Shown here one piece after another: positions 41,100 through 49,327 of a DNA stretch of 49,327 bases. Made by a program: the position numbers and the translations under genes. Within the stretch, counting starts at the first letter, position 1; each line of letters opens with the position of its first letter. Source of the DNA: Stenotrophomonas maltophilia. GTDB lineage: Bacteria > Pseudomonadota > Gammaproteobacteria > Xanthomonadales > Xanthomonadaceae. The DNA lies in the NCBI RefSeq assembly GCF_004684085.1, contig NZ_SRHZ01000025.1, positions 1 to 49,327 on the forward strand, given 5' to 3'. The notes beneath the pieces were generated by a model. It was not told the DNA's origin. It worked only from the letters and a program-made list of their open reading frames with translations, and did not search any database.

Positions 41100-44000
41100 T
41101 CAGCTGGCCCACGGCGGGCTGTAGCGCACCTTCAGCGTGCGCACGGCAGGGTCGGCGCGCAGCGCCTCCATCAGCTTGGAATCGACGCGCACCGCGCTCT
41201 GGCCGGAGACATCGAGCATGCCGGCGACACCGCCGTCCGGTCCCTTCAGCAGCAGGTCCAGGCGCAGCGGCGTGCGGCCGGGGCGATGGCGGTCGAGCAG
41301 GGCATCGATGCGCTCCCAGACCGGGCGCTGCTGGCGCAGGTCCAGTCGCAGCGACAGGCGCGTGGCGTAGTTGGCACAGACTTCGTCGAAGTCCCAGCAC
41401 TGGCGGATGCGCAGTGCGAAACCGCCATTGAACTCGTCTTCGCGCAGGCCGCCCTTGACCACCAGGATGCGGTCCTTGGTCATCAGGTGGCCGAATTCCG
41501 CCATCGCATCGGAGAACGCGCTGCACTCGACGCGACCGCGGCCGTCCTCGAGCTGGATGAAGATCTGGCTTTCACCCTTGCGGCGCACGCCAACCACCTG
41601 GCCGGCGAGCACCGTTTGAACTTCCGGGCGCCAGCGCTTCTCGCCGCCGCCACCGCCGCCGCTGTTGGCGCTCCAGATCTTTTCCACCGAACCCAGGTCG
41701 GTGCCGACCAGGTCGCGCACGTCGTCGCGCCATGGGTCGAACGGATGGCCGCTGAGGTAGAAGCCCAGCGTGTCGCGCTCGCCGTTCAGACGCTGCAGCA
41801 GCGGCCATTCCTCGGCTTCGGCCAGGTCCAGCTGGATGGTGGTCGCGCTCGGGTCAGGGCCGCCGAACAGCGAGTTCTGCCCGGACGCACGCTCGCGCGC
41901 CATCTGCTCGGTGGCTTTGATCACCTCCGGCAGCTGCAGCATCAGCGAGGCACGGTTGTGGCCGAGCTCGTCCAATGCGCCGCAGTTGATCATTGCTTCC
42001 AGCGTACGGCGGTTGAGCTTGGCCGAACCGATGCGGGTGCAGAAGTCGAGCAGGTCCTTGTAGTCGCCGCTCTTCAGGCGTTCGTCCACCACTGCTTCGC
42101 AGGCACCCTGGCCGACACCCTTGATCGCGCCGAGACCATACTGGATGGTGTCCGGCGTCGCCGCTTCGAACATGAAGGCGGACTGGTTCACCTTCGGTGG
42201 CAGCACGGTCAGGCCGAGGTTGCGCACTTCGTCGAGGAAGCCGACCACCTTGTCGGTATTGTCCATATCCGAGGACAGCGTGGCCGCCATGAACTCGGCC
42301 GGGTAGTGCCGCTTCAACCACGCGGTCTGGTAGCTGACCAGCGCGTAGGCGGCGGCGTGCGACTTGTTGAAACCGTAGCCGGCGAATTTCTCCATCAGGT
42401 CGAAGATCGCATCGGCCTTGGCTTCGTCCACACCGTCCTTGGCCGCGCCTTCGCGGAAGATCTCGCGGTGCTTGGCCATTTCCGCCGGCACCTTCTTGCC
42501 CATCGCGCGGCGCAGCAGGTCGGCGCCGCCCAGCGAGTAGCCGCCGACGATCTGCGCCATCTGCATCACCTGCTCCTGGTACACCATGATGCCGTAGGTG
42601 TCCTTCAGGATCGCTTCGGTGCGCGGATCGGGATAGATGATTTCTTCCTGGCCGTGCTTACGCGCGTTGAACGAAGGAATCAGGTCCATCGGGCCGGGAC
42701 GGTACAGCGACACCAGCGCGATCAGGTCTTCGAAACGGTCGGGGCGCGCGTCTTTCAGCAGGCGGCGCATGCCCGAGGATTCGAACTGGAACACCGCGCC
42801 GGTATTGCCGTTGGCGAAGATGTCCTTGTAGGTGGGCGTGTCGTCGAGCGGGATCGCGGCGATGTCCACCGGCGGAATGCCGGCGCGCTCGTGGCGCTTG
42901 TTGATCGCCTTCACCGCCCAATCGATGATGGTCAGCGTGCGCAGGCCCAGGAAGTCGAACTTCACCAGGCCCACTTCTTCCACGTCGTTCTTGTCGAACT
43001 GGGTGACCGGGTTCTTGCCGAGGCCGTTCTCGTCGTGTTCGGCGTACAGCGGGCAGAACTCGCTCAGCGGTTCGGGCCCGATCACCACGCCACCGGCGTG
43101 CTTGCCGGCGTTGCGGGTCAGGTCTTCCAGCTGCAGGGCCAGGTCGATCAGGTCACGGACATCGTCCTCGGTCTCGTAGCGCTGGATCAGTTCGGCCGAA
43201 GCCATTTCCGAGCTCGGGCCTTCCTTGCCCTTGCCCAGCGCATCCTTCAGGTGGATGCCGAGGATGTTCGGAATCAGCTTGGAGACGCCGTCGACCAGGC
43301 CGTACGGGAAACCCAGCACGCGGCCGGAGTCACGCACCACTGCCTTGGCGGCCATGGTGCCGTAGGTGATGATCTGGCTGACGCGCTCGCGCCCGTACTT
43401 GCGCGCGACGTAGTCGATCACCTCGTCGCGACGATCCATGCAGAAGTCGATGTCGAAGTCGGGCATCGACACGCGTTCCGGGTTCAGGAATCGCTCGAAC
43501 AGCAGGTTGTACGGCAGCGGGTCCAGATCGGTGATCTTCAGCGCCCACGCCACCAGCGAACCGGCACCCGAACCACGGCCCGGGCCGATCGGAATGCCCT
43601 GGTTCTTGCCCCACTGGATGAAGTCGGCCACGATCAGGAAGTAGCCGGGGAAGCCCATCTTGATGATGGTGTTGAGCTCGAACTCCAGGCGTTCGAAGTA
43701 CTCTTCGCGGGTCTTGCCCGGCGCCAGCGGATTCTTCTCCAGCCGCTCTTCCAGGCCATCGCGCGACATCTTCTGGATCCAGGTGTCCAGGGTCTCGTCG
43801 TCCGGCACCGGGTAGTTGGGCAGGAAGTAGGTGCCCAGCCGCATCTCGATGTTGCAGCGCTCGGCCAGGGCCAGCGTGTTGTCGATCGCATCGGGGATGT
43901 CGGCGAACAGCGCGCACATCTCCTCGGCCGACTTCAGGTACTGCTGGTCGCTGTACTCGCGCGGGCGCTTGGGGTCATCCAGCACGCGGCCGGTGGAAAT

Positions 44001-44690
44001 GCATACGCGCGCTTCGTGCGCACTGAAATCTGTCGGCGCCAGGAAGCGGACGTCGTTGCTGGCCACGACCGGCAGGCCCCGCTGGCCGGCCGCCATCAGC
44101 GCGAACTGGTTGAAGGTTTCTTCGCCCTCGCGGCCGGTGCGGGTCAGTTCCAGATGCAGGCCGTCGCCGAACACGCGCTGCCAGTCGGCCAGCTGCTGCT
44201 CGGCCAGTTCATGCTTGCCATCCAGTGCCAGGCGTCCGGCCAGGCTCTGCCGGCCGGCCAGCGCGAACAGGTTGGCGTTGCCGGCCTTCAGCCAGTCTGG
44301 GTGGATCGCCACGCCGCCCTCAGGGCGATGCCCTTCCATCCAGGCACGGGTCAGCAGCCGCGACAGGCTCAGGTAGCCCTCGCGGTCGCGGCACAGCAGG
44401 GTCATCCGCCACGGGTCCTGGCCTTCCTCGGCGATCAGCACGTCGGCGCCGGCGATCGGCTTGATGCCCACGCCTTCGGCGGCCTTGTAGAACTTGACCA
44501 GGGCGAACAGGTTGTTGAGGTCGGTCACCGCCAGCGCGGGCAGGCCGAGCTCGACCGAGCGTGACAGCAGGTTGGCCTGCTTGGCCTTCTTCGGGTCGGC
44601 CTGATCCGGCTTGGCCGGCACACGGATGGTGGAGTCCGCCAGCGAGAACTCGGTGTGGACGTGGAGATGTACGAAGCGGGAGTTGGACAT
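41100..44690 (-). CDS. dnaE: DNA polymerase III subunit alpha
   Basis: The 1196-aa replicative polymerase catalytic subunit. The PHP domain starts with HLHVHTEFSL (8-17). The palm domain carries the catalytic aspartates in PDFDIDF (about residues 405-411, close to E. coli D401/D403). Then come the GRGSGAGSLVAWAL block, finger and beta-clamp regions, an HhH/OB part with the IFIQLEDGRGRVE strand, and a C-terminal tau-binding tail. Length fits E. coli DnaE (1160 aa). Separated from rnhB by 254 bp that carry two SMAG units, so it may have its own promoter. Confidence 0.98.
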   Translation of the reverse strand: MSNSRFVHLHVHTEFSLADSTIRVPAKPDQADPKKAKQANLLSRSVELGLPALAVTDLNNLFALVKFYKAAEGVGIKPIAGADVLIAEEGQDPWRMTLLCRDREGYLSLSRLLTRAWMEGHRPEGGVAIHPDWLKAGNANLFALAGRQSLAGRLALDGKHELAEQQLADWQRVFGDGLHLELTRTGREGEETFNQFALMAAGQRGLPVVASNDVRFLAPTDFSAHEARVCISTGRVLDDPKRPREYSDQQYLKSAEEMCALFADIPDAIDNTLALAERCNIEMRLGTYFLPNYPVPDDETLDTWIQKMSRDGLEERLEKNPLAPGKTREEYFERLEFELNTIIKMGFPGYFLIVADFIQWGKNQGIPIGPGRGSGAGSLVAWALKITDLDPLPYNLLFERFLNPERVSMPDFDIDFCMDRRDEVIDYVARKYGRERVSQIITYGTMAAKAVVRDSGRVLGFPYGLVDGVSKLIPNILGIHLKDALGKGKEGPSSEMASAELIQRYETEDDVRDLIDLALQLEDLTRNAGKHAGGVVIGPEPLSEFCPLYAEHDENGLGKNPVTQFDKNDVEEVGLVKFDFLGLRTLTIIDWAVKAINKRHERAGIPPVDIAAIPLDDTPTYKDIFANGNTGAVFQFESSGMRRLLKDARPDRFEDLIALVSLYRPGPMDLIPSFNARKHGQEEIIYPDPRTEAILKDTYGIMVYQEQVMQMAQIVGGYSLGGADLLRRAMGKKVPAEMAKHREIFREGAAKDGVDEAKADAIFDLMEKFAGYGFNKSHAAAYALVSYQTAWLKRHYPAEFMAATLSSDMDNTDKVVGFLDEVRNLGLTVLPPKVNQSAFMFEAATPDTIQYGLGAIKGVGQGACEAVVDERLKSGDYKDLLDFCTRIGSAKLNRRTLEAMINCGALDELGHNRASLMLQLPEVIKATEQMARERASGQNSLFGGPDPSATTIQLDLAEAEEWPLLQRLNGERDTLGFYLSGHPFDPWRDDVRDLVGTDLGSVEKIWSANSGGGGGGEKRWRPEVQTVLAGQVVGVRRKGESQIFIQLEDGRGRVECSAFSDAMAEFGHLMTKDRILVVKGGLREDEFNGGFALRIRQCWDFDEVCANYATRLSLRLDLRQQRPVWERIDALLDRHRPGRTPLRLDLLLKGPDGGVAGMLDVSGQSAVRVDSKLMEALRADPAVRTLKVRYSPPWAS

Positions 44691-44944
44691 GCCGGACCAG
44701 GTTGGAGCGCGCGGGCCCCGGGTGCTGACGGGGGAATCGTCGCCGGGGTCGGGAAGCGCTGGAGTGCCCGGTCAGGGTAGCGAGGGCAGGGGGTGGCGAC
44801 AAGGCTTGACGGTGCGTCGATTGCGCGAATGCCGCCGGGCATGGCCTGGCGCTACCGGGGGCGTTCACATTGCCCTGTGTGCGGATATCGGCGGAGGCGT
44901 TCAGATTGTCGTGGTAGCGCCGGGCCCTGCCCGGCGGCCGTTGT
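44691..44944. repeat. rnhB-dnaE spacer with two inverted SMAG units
   Basis: SMAG units at 44833-44855 (ends CTAC) and 44914-44936 (starts GTAG), facing each other in the CGCCGGGC subtype and separated by 58 bp in which GGCGTTCACATTG and GGCGTTCAGATTG are near-direct repeats. No gene. The dnaE promoter, if any, must be within 44691-44832. Confidence 0.75.
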
Positions 44945-45613
44945 TCAGGCGATGGCTGCGATCACGGGGGCTGGCGCTGTTTCCAGGCAGTCGCGCACCG
45001 GGGCGAAGCTGCGTCGATGTTCGTCGCAGGGGCCATGCTCGCGCAGCGCGGCCAGATGGGCCGGGGTGCCGTAGCCCTTGTGCTGCTCGAACCCGTACTG
45101 CGGATGACGTGCGTGCAGCGCCTGCATGTAGCGGTCGCGGCTGACCTTGGCCAGGATCGAGGCCGCCATGATCGCGCGGTCGATGCCATCGCCACCGATC
45201 AGCGCCTGCGCCGGCAGTACCAGGCCCTTCGGCACCACGTTGCCATCAATGCGCGCGAAGCCCGCGACATGGGCCACGGCCGCGACCACATCGCGCATGC
45301 CCTGCAGAGTGGCCTGGTAGATGTTCAGGCGGTCGATGGTGTCCACGTCCACCAGCGTCACGTGCCAGGCCAGGGCCCGTTCGATGATGCGGTCGTGCAG
45401 CTGCTCGCGGCGTGCAGCAGTGAGCTGCTTGGAATCGTCCAGGCCATTGATGCGCGGCCGGGATGGATCGAACACCACGGCGGCCACCGCCACCGGCCCG
45501 GCCAGCGGGCCCCGGCCGGCTTCGTCGACGCCGGCGACCAGGCGCTCAGGCTCGACCACCGCGCCGCCTTCGAACAGGGCCAGACTCGCTGCCGCGGCGT
45601 GGCGGCGGCTCAT
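44945..45613 (-). CDS. rnhB: Ribonuclease HII
   Basis: A 222-aa type 2 RNase H that removes ribonucleotides and RNA primers from DNA. Catalytic acidic residues are in [14 protein letters not shown] and later [10 protein letters not shown] ([13 protein letters not shown] block). The start overlaps the lpxB stop by 4 nt (45610-45613, ATGA). Position between lpxB and dnaE is the conserved gammaproteobacterial order. Confidence 0.95.
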   Translation of the reverse strand: MSRRHAAAASLALFEGGAVVEPERLVAGVDEAGRGPLAGPVAVAAVVFDPSRPRINGLDDSKQLTAARREQLHDRIIERALAWHVTLVDVDTIDRLNIYQATLQGMRDVVAAVAHVAGFARIDGNVVPKGLVLPAQALIGGDGIDRAIMAASILAKVSRDRYMQALHARHPQYGFEQHKGYGTPAHLAALREHGPCDEHRRSFAPVRDCLETAPAPVIAAIA

Positions 45614-46869
45614 GCCGGGTCCTGGTCGCGCATCAGCAGTTCGCCGACGGCGTCGGCGGCCCGTGCCGAGGCATTGCGGCGCAGGCGCTCATGCAGGCGG
45701 GCGTACGTGCCCTGCAGATCGGTTATCCGCTGCGGATGGTCGAACCACTGCTGGACGGCAGCGGCCAGCTTGTCCGGCGTACAGTCGTGCTGCATCAGCT
45801 CCGGCGCCAGGTCCTGGCCAGCCAGGATGTTGGGCAGGGCGAAACGGTCGACCTTGATCAGGCCCAATGCCTTGACCAGCCGGTAAGTCAGCTCGTTGAC
45901 GCGGTAGCCGACCACCATCGGGCGCTTCACCAGCATGGCCTCCAGGGTCGCGGTGCCGGAGGCCAGCACCACCACGTCGGCGGCGATCATCGCGTTGCGG
46001 GCCTGGCCGTCGAGCACATGCGAGTACGCCACCGGCAGCGCCGAGCGCGACAGCTGCTCTTCGATCAGGCGCTTGCATGCCGCATTGGCCGCGGGCACCA
46101 CCACGTGCAGGCCGGGGATGCGTTCGGAGACCTGCCAGGCGGCTTCGAAGAACGGTTCACCCAAGCGCGAGATCTCGCCCAGGCGGCTGCCCGGCAACAC
46201 CGCAAGCACCTTGGCCGAGGTCGGCAGGCCGAGCGCGGCGCGGGCTTCCTCGCGGTTGCCCTGCAGCGGGATGTCGTCGGCCATCGGATGGCCGACGAAG
46301 CGCGCATCAATGCCATGCTTGGCATAGATCGGCGGTTCCATCGGGAACAGGCACAGCACCAGGTCGGCACTGCTGCCGATCTTCTCGGCGCGTTTCTCAC
46401 GCCAGGCCCAGACCGAGGGGCTGACGTAGTGCACGGTGCGTACGCCACGCTGTTTCAGCCAGCGCTCGATGCCCAGGTTGAAGTCGGGCGCATCGATGCC
46501 GATGAACACATCCGGTTGCCATTCCAACGCGCGCTGGCGGAACGCCGAGCGCAGCTTCAGCAGGCGCGGCAGGTGGCGCAGAACTTCGGTCAGGCCCATC
46601 ACCGCCAGCTCGCTGGCATCGTGCCAGGTCTGGCAGCCGGCGCTGCGCATGGCATCGCCGCCGATGCCGGCGAACTCGGCATTCGGGAAGCGTGCCTTCA
46701 GTTCACGTACCAGGCCTGCACCGAGCAGGTCGCCGGAGGCTTCACCGGCAACCAGTGCGATCCGCAGCGGGCGCTCGCTGAGCACCCGCTGTGCAGGGAC
46801 GCTGCCGGCCATCGAGGCCAGCGGAATCACGGCGGCGCCGGCCGGCGCCTGGCCGGTCGTGCTGCTCAT
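45610..46869 (-). CDS. lpxB: Lipid-A-disaccharide synthase
   Basis: A 419-aa GT19 family enzyme that condenses UDP-2,3-diacylglucosamine with lipid X to make the lipid A disaccharide at the inner membrane. Motifs are [51 protein letters not shown] and [21 protein letters not shown]. The N-terminus is about 30 residues longer than in E. coli LpxB. Overlaps lpxA (46866-46869) and rnhB by 4 nt each. Confidence 0.96.
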   Translation of the reverse strand: MSSTTGQAPAGAAVIPLASMAGSVPAQRVLSERPLRIALVAGEASGDLLGAGLVRELKARFPNAEFAGIGGDAMRSAGCQTWHDASELAVMGLTEVLRHLPRLLKLRSAFRQRALEWQPDVFIGIDAPDFNLGIERWLKQRGVRTVHYVSPSVWAWREKRAEKIGSSADLVLCLFPMEPPIYAKHGIDARFVGHPMADDIPLQGNREEARAALGLPTSAKVLAVLPGSRLGEISRLGEPFFEAAWQVSERIPGLHVVVPAANAACKRLIEEQLSRSALPVAYSHVLDGQARNAMIAADVVVLASGTATLEAMLVKRPMVVGYRVNELTYRLVKALGLIKVDRFALPNILAGQDLAPELMQHDCTPDKLAAAVQQWFDHPQRITDLQGTYARLHERLRRNASARAADAVGELLMRDQDPA

Positions 46870-47657
46870 CGCAGCAACGGCCTCTCGGCATGCTCGATGA
46901 AGTCCAGCATCGCCTTCACGTCGTCGCTGCTGCGCGCCTGTTCGGTCAGCTGCACCTTGGCTTCGGCCAGCGGCAGGCCCGCCACGTACAGCGTGCGGTA
47001 GGCACGCTTGATGGCGGAAATGCGCTCGGCATCGAAGCCGCGGCGCTTCAGGCCTTCGCTGTTGATGCCGCGCGGGCGGCCCAGCGAATCGGTGCCGACC
47101 ATGGTGAACGGCGGAACGTCGCCATTGGTCAGCGCGCCCATGCCGAGGAAGGCATGCGCGCCGATGCGGCAGAACTGGTGGGCACCGGCGAAGCCGCTGA
47201 TGATCACGTAATCGCCCACGGTCACGTGGCCGGCCAGGGTGGTGTTGTTGGAGAACACGCAGAAGTTGCCGACATGGCAGTCGTGCGCGACATGCGTGTA
47301 GGCCAGCATCCAGTTGTCGTTGCCGACGGTGGTAACGCCACCGCCACCGCCAGTGCCGCGGTTCACGGTAACGAACTCACGGAACACGTTGCGGTCGCCG
47401 ATCACCAGTTCGGTGCGCTCTCCGGCGTACTTCTTGTCCTGCGGTTCGCCGCCGATCGCGGCGTGGCCGACGAAGCGGTTGTCGCGGCCGATCCGGGTCG
47501 GGCCGTGGATGCTGCAATGGGGGCCTACCACCGTGCCGGCGCCGATTTCCACATCGGCACCGATCAGGGTGAAGGCGCCCACCTGGACGTCATCGGCCAG
47601 GCGCGCGGCCGGATCGATGACGGCGGTCGGGTGGATCCGCGGTGCGTTGTCAGTCAT
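46866..47657 (-). CDS. lpxA: UDP-N-acetylglucosamine O-acyltransferase
   Basis: A 263-aa trimeric left-handed beta-helix enzyme that catalyses the first step of lipid A synthesis. Hexapeptide repeats are clear ([20 protein letters not shown]), and the catalytic His is in [15 protein letters not shown]. The tail matches the LpxA C-terminal helical region. The start at 47657 is set by the conserved IHPTA start; a 22-codon extension to 47723 would overlap fabZ. Confidence 0.97.
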   Translation of the reverse strand: MTDNAPRIHPTAVIDPAARLADDVQVGAFTLIGADVEIGAGTVVGPHCSIHGPTRIGRDNRFVGHAAIGGEPQDKKYAGERTELVIGDRNVFREFVTVNRGTGGGGGVTTVGNDNWMLAYTHVAHDCHVGNFCVFSNNTTLAGHVTVGDYVIISGFAGAHQFCRIGAHAFLGMGALTNGDVPPFTMVGTDSLGRPRGINSEGLKRRGFDAERISAIKRAYRTLYVAGLPLAEAKVQLTEQARSSDDVKAMLDFIEHAERPLLR

Positions 47658-47673
47658 TCCTGCCTCCAGTGGA

Positions 47674-48132
47674 TCAGCCCTTGGCGCCGGCACACATGAC
47701 TTCGGCCGAGGCAACGACTTCACCGTTGACCTTGGCTTCGCCGTAGTACCAGCCCATGTTGCGGATCAGGCGCTTCATCTGCACATCCAGCATCAGTACA
47801 TCGCCGGGCACGACCTGCTTGTTGAAGCGGGCGTTTTCCACCTTGACCATGTAGAACAGCTTGGACTGCGAATCGCGGCCGAGCGTGAGCTGGGTCATCA
47901 CGCCACCGGCCTGCGCCAGCGCTTCGATGATCAGTACGCCGGGCATGATCGGGCGGCCCGGGAAGTGGCCCTGGAAGAAGGGCTCGTTGATGCTTACGTT
48001 CTTCTGCGCCAGGATGCGCTTGGCCTCGATGTCGAGCTCAAGCACCCGGTCCACCAGCAGGAACGGGTAACGGTGCGGGAGCAGCTCCTGGATCTCGCAG
48101 ACGTCGATAGGAAGCTGCAGCGTGTCGTTCAT
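47674..48132 (-). CDS. fabZ: 3-hydroxyacyl-[ACP] dehydratase
   Basis: A 152-aa hot-dog fold dehydratase of fatty acid elongation. The catalytic His is in [15 protein letters not shown] and the catalytic Glu in [10 protein letters not shown]. It competes with LpxA for 3-hydroxyacyl-ACP, which is why the two genes are clustered. The start at 48132 overlaps the lpxD stop by 4 nt. 16 bp separate it from lpxA. Confidence 0.97.
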   Translation of the reverse strand: MNDTLQLPIDVCEIQELLPHRYPFLLVDRVLELDIEAKRILAQKNVSINEPFFQGHFPGRPIMPGVLIIEALAQAGGVMTQLTLGRDSQSKLFYMVKVENARFNKQVVPGDVLMLDVQMKRLIRNMGWYYGEAKVNGEVVASAEVMCAGAKG

Positions 48133-49151
48133 TCTTTCTCCTTGCCAGCAGCCAGGACGCGGCGAGCCAATGCGTCCAGCTGCTTGAAGCGCGCGGCGTT
48201 CTTGCGCCACGTGCGGTTGTCGGTCAACGGGGTGCCGGACGAGTACTCGCCCGGCTCATGGATGGAGTTGCGGACCACGGACTTGCCGGTGATCACGACC
48301 TTGTCGCAGATCTCAAGATGGCCGACCACGCCGACGTGGCCGCCGAGCAGGCAGTAGCGGCCGATCTTGGCGCTGCCGGCGATGCCGGTGCAGCCGGCGA
48401 TGGCCGAGTGCGAGCCGATCTGCACGTTGTGCGCGATCTGCACCAGGTTGTCCAGGCGCACGTCCTCGTCCAGCACGGTGTCTTCCAGCGCACCGCGGTC
48501 GACGCAGGTGTTGGCGCCGATCTCGCAGTCGTCGCCGATGCGGACGCCGCCGAGCTGCGGCACCTTGATCCACTTGCCGGCGTCCATCGCCAGGCCGAAG
48601 CCATCGGCACCGAGTACGGCACCGGGGTGCACGCGCACGCGCTTGCCGAGCTTGACCCGGGTGACCAGGGTGACCCGGGCGATCAGTTCACAGCCGTTGT
48701 CCAGGCTGCAGTCTTCGCCGATCACGCTGCCAGTGCCGATGATGCAGTTCTCGCCGACCACGCTGCGCGCGCCGATGGAGACGAACGGACCGATATGGGC
48801 GCTGGCCGCGACCTGGGCGCTGGGATCGATGACGGCGCTGGGGTGGATGCCCGGCGGGCGCGTCGGCGCGATGTCGAACAGCGCTGCGATCTTGGCGAAG
48901 GTGGTGTACGGGTCCTTGGCCACGAGTGCGGCGCCCGGGGCGGCTTCGGCGTCGTCGGCACGCAGCACCACCAGCGAGGCATGGCTGTCGGCCAGCTGGG
49001 CGCGGTAGCGCGGGTTGGCGAGGAAGGTCAGCTGGCCAGGGCCGGCATGGGCGAGGGTGGCCACGCCATGGATGGCGGTGGCGGGGTCGCCATGGACCTG
49101 CAGGCCGAACTGCTCGGCGAGTTGCTGGGCGGTGTAGGTGGGAGTATTCAC
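48129..49151 (-). CDS. lpxD: UDP-3-O-(3-hydroxymyristoyl)glucosamine N-acyltransferase
   Basis: The 340-aa third enzyme of lipid A synthesis. An N-terminal uridine-binding domain (about 1-100, TYTAQQLAEQFGLQVHGDP) is followed by a left-handed beta-helix of hexapeptide repeats (IHPSAVIDPSAQVAASAHIG) with catalytic His in NLVQIAHNVQIG, and a C-terminal helix. Upstream are only repeat DNA and the window edge; in relatives the skp/bamA genes lie beyond. Confidence 0.97.
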   Translation of the reverse strand: MNTPTYTAQQLAEQFGLQVHGDPATAIHGVATLAHAGPGQLTFLANPRYRAQLADSHASLVVLRADDAEAAPGAALVAKDPYTTFAKIAALFDIAPTRPPGIHPSAVIDPSAQVAASAHIGPFVSIGARSVVGENCIIGTGSVIGEDCSLDNGCELIARVTLVTRVKLGKRVRVHPGAVLGADGFGLAMDAGKWIKVPQLGGVRIGDDCEIGANTCVDRGALEDTVLDEDVRLDNLVQIAHNVQIGSHSAIAGCTGIAGSAKIGRYCLLGGHVGVVGHLEICDKVVITGKSVVRNSIHEPGEYSSGTPLTDNRTWRKNAARFKQLDALARRVLAAGKEKE

Positions 49152-49225
49152 GGCGGGAGTTTAACGTGTGGCGCCATTGCGGTCATGCGGGGGGCAGGGC
49201 TTGGCGCCTGCCTGATACGGGCGGG

Positions 49226-49327
49226 AGGCGGCGGGTGGCCCTGGCCAGGACACGCAAAAGCCCCTCCATGGTGCTCGATGGCGCCATCCATGGCGCCAAC
49301 GGTCCTGTCCAGGACCACCCGCCGCCT
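49226..49327. repeat. Large hairpin repeat, second copy, at window end
   Basis: Arms 49226-49251 and 49302-49327 pair at 24 of 26 positions. The loop holds the palindrome GGCGCCATCCATGGCGCC (49280-49297), almost the same as in the hairpin at 3637-3738, while the arm sequences differ. It stands upstream of lpxD, in the space where a promoter or the end of the preceding gene would lie. Confidence 0.8.

Noticed and set aside
41055..44564. An open frame of 1169 codons on the plus strand.
   Set aside because: It is the antisense shadow of dnaE; high GC leaves few stops in that frame. It has no domain pattern and no start signal.
1..49327. tRNA, rRNA or known riboswitches.
   Set aside because: I saw no cloverleaf with a TTCGA arm, no rRNA-like sequence and no recognisable riboswitch core by eye; a covariance-model scan would be decisive.

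Overview
The window is high-GC chromosomal DNA that looks like the Stenotrophomonas maltophilia complex (Xanthomonadaceae). This is inferred from gene content (lpxD-fabZ-lpxA-lpxB-rnhB-dnaE-accA order, UbiM-type hydroxylase, fused Ada-AlkA) and from about 27 copies of small palindromic repeats that carry a GTAG tetranucleotide at one end. That is the form of the SMAG REP-like elements described for S. maltophilia. I see no rRNA, tRNA, CRISPR array, prophage, integrase or complete insertion sequence.

Layout. 1-3.9 kb (minus strand): a type I phosphodiesterase lipoprotein and a two-gene alkylation-repair operon (Ada-AlkA fusion, then Ogt). 3.9-7.6 kb: a ClpP-fold lipoprotein, a DUF4019 protein, a MAPEG protein, a UbiM-like hydroxylase and a small S4 RNA-binding protein. 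7.6-9.8 kb: DEAD-box helicase deaD with a long structured leader. 10-16.2 kb: three c-di-GMP proteins (PAS-GGDEF-EAL, membrane GGDEF, GAF-GGDEF) with rluF between the second and third. 16.3-31.1 kb: mixed metabolic, transport and envelope genes, including an AAA ATPase, two EamA exporters, a serine hydrolase, an ABC exporter, a histidine phosphatase, a DUF885 lipoprotein, a GFA-DUF4349 pair and a LysR regulator. 31.2-34.5 kb is the accessory part: a cyclophilin gene, an AT-rich SUKH (SMI1/KNR4) gene, a second truncated copy of the cyclophilin 5' end exactly 800 bp away, and a large HEAT-like protein. 34.6-38.8 kb: a PadR-HAAS/sensor pair, a PHB depolymerase, a methyltransferase and a HemJ-like protein. 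39-49.2 kb (minus strand): the conserved lipid A / fatty acid / DNA replication cluster, with stop-start overlaps at lpxD-fabZ, lpxA-lpxB and lpxB-rnhB.

The strongest unusual signals are these. (1) All four genes in the window that end in TAG have that stop inside the GTAG end of a SMAG element. (2) The SUKH gene lies between a 94-bp perfect duplication of the cyclophilin 5' end, which suggests acquisition by recombination. (3) Besides SMAG there are at least three other hairpin repeat types, two of them with more than one copy here. (4) SMAG units form a five-copy 40-bp tandem array with an 80-bp higher-order period. (5) deaD has a folded leader of about 130 nt, and the phosphodiesterase gene looks leaderless. 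I did not find a complete, clearly new multi-gene system. The SUKH/HEAT island and the repeat/stop-codon relation are the best candidates for follow-up.
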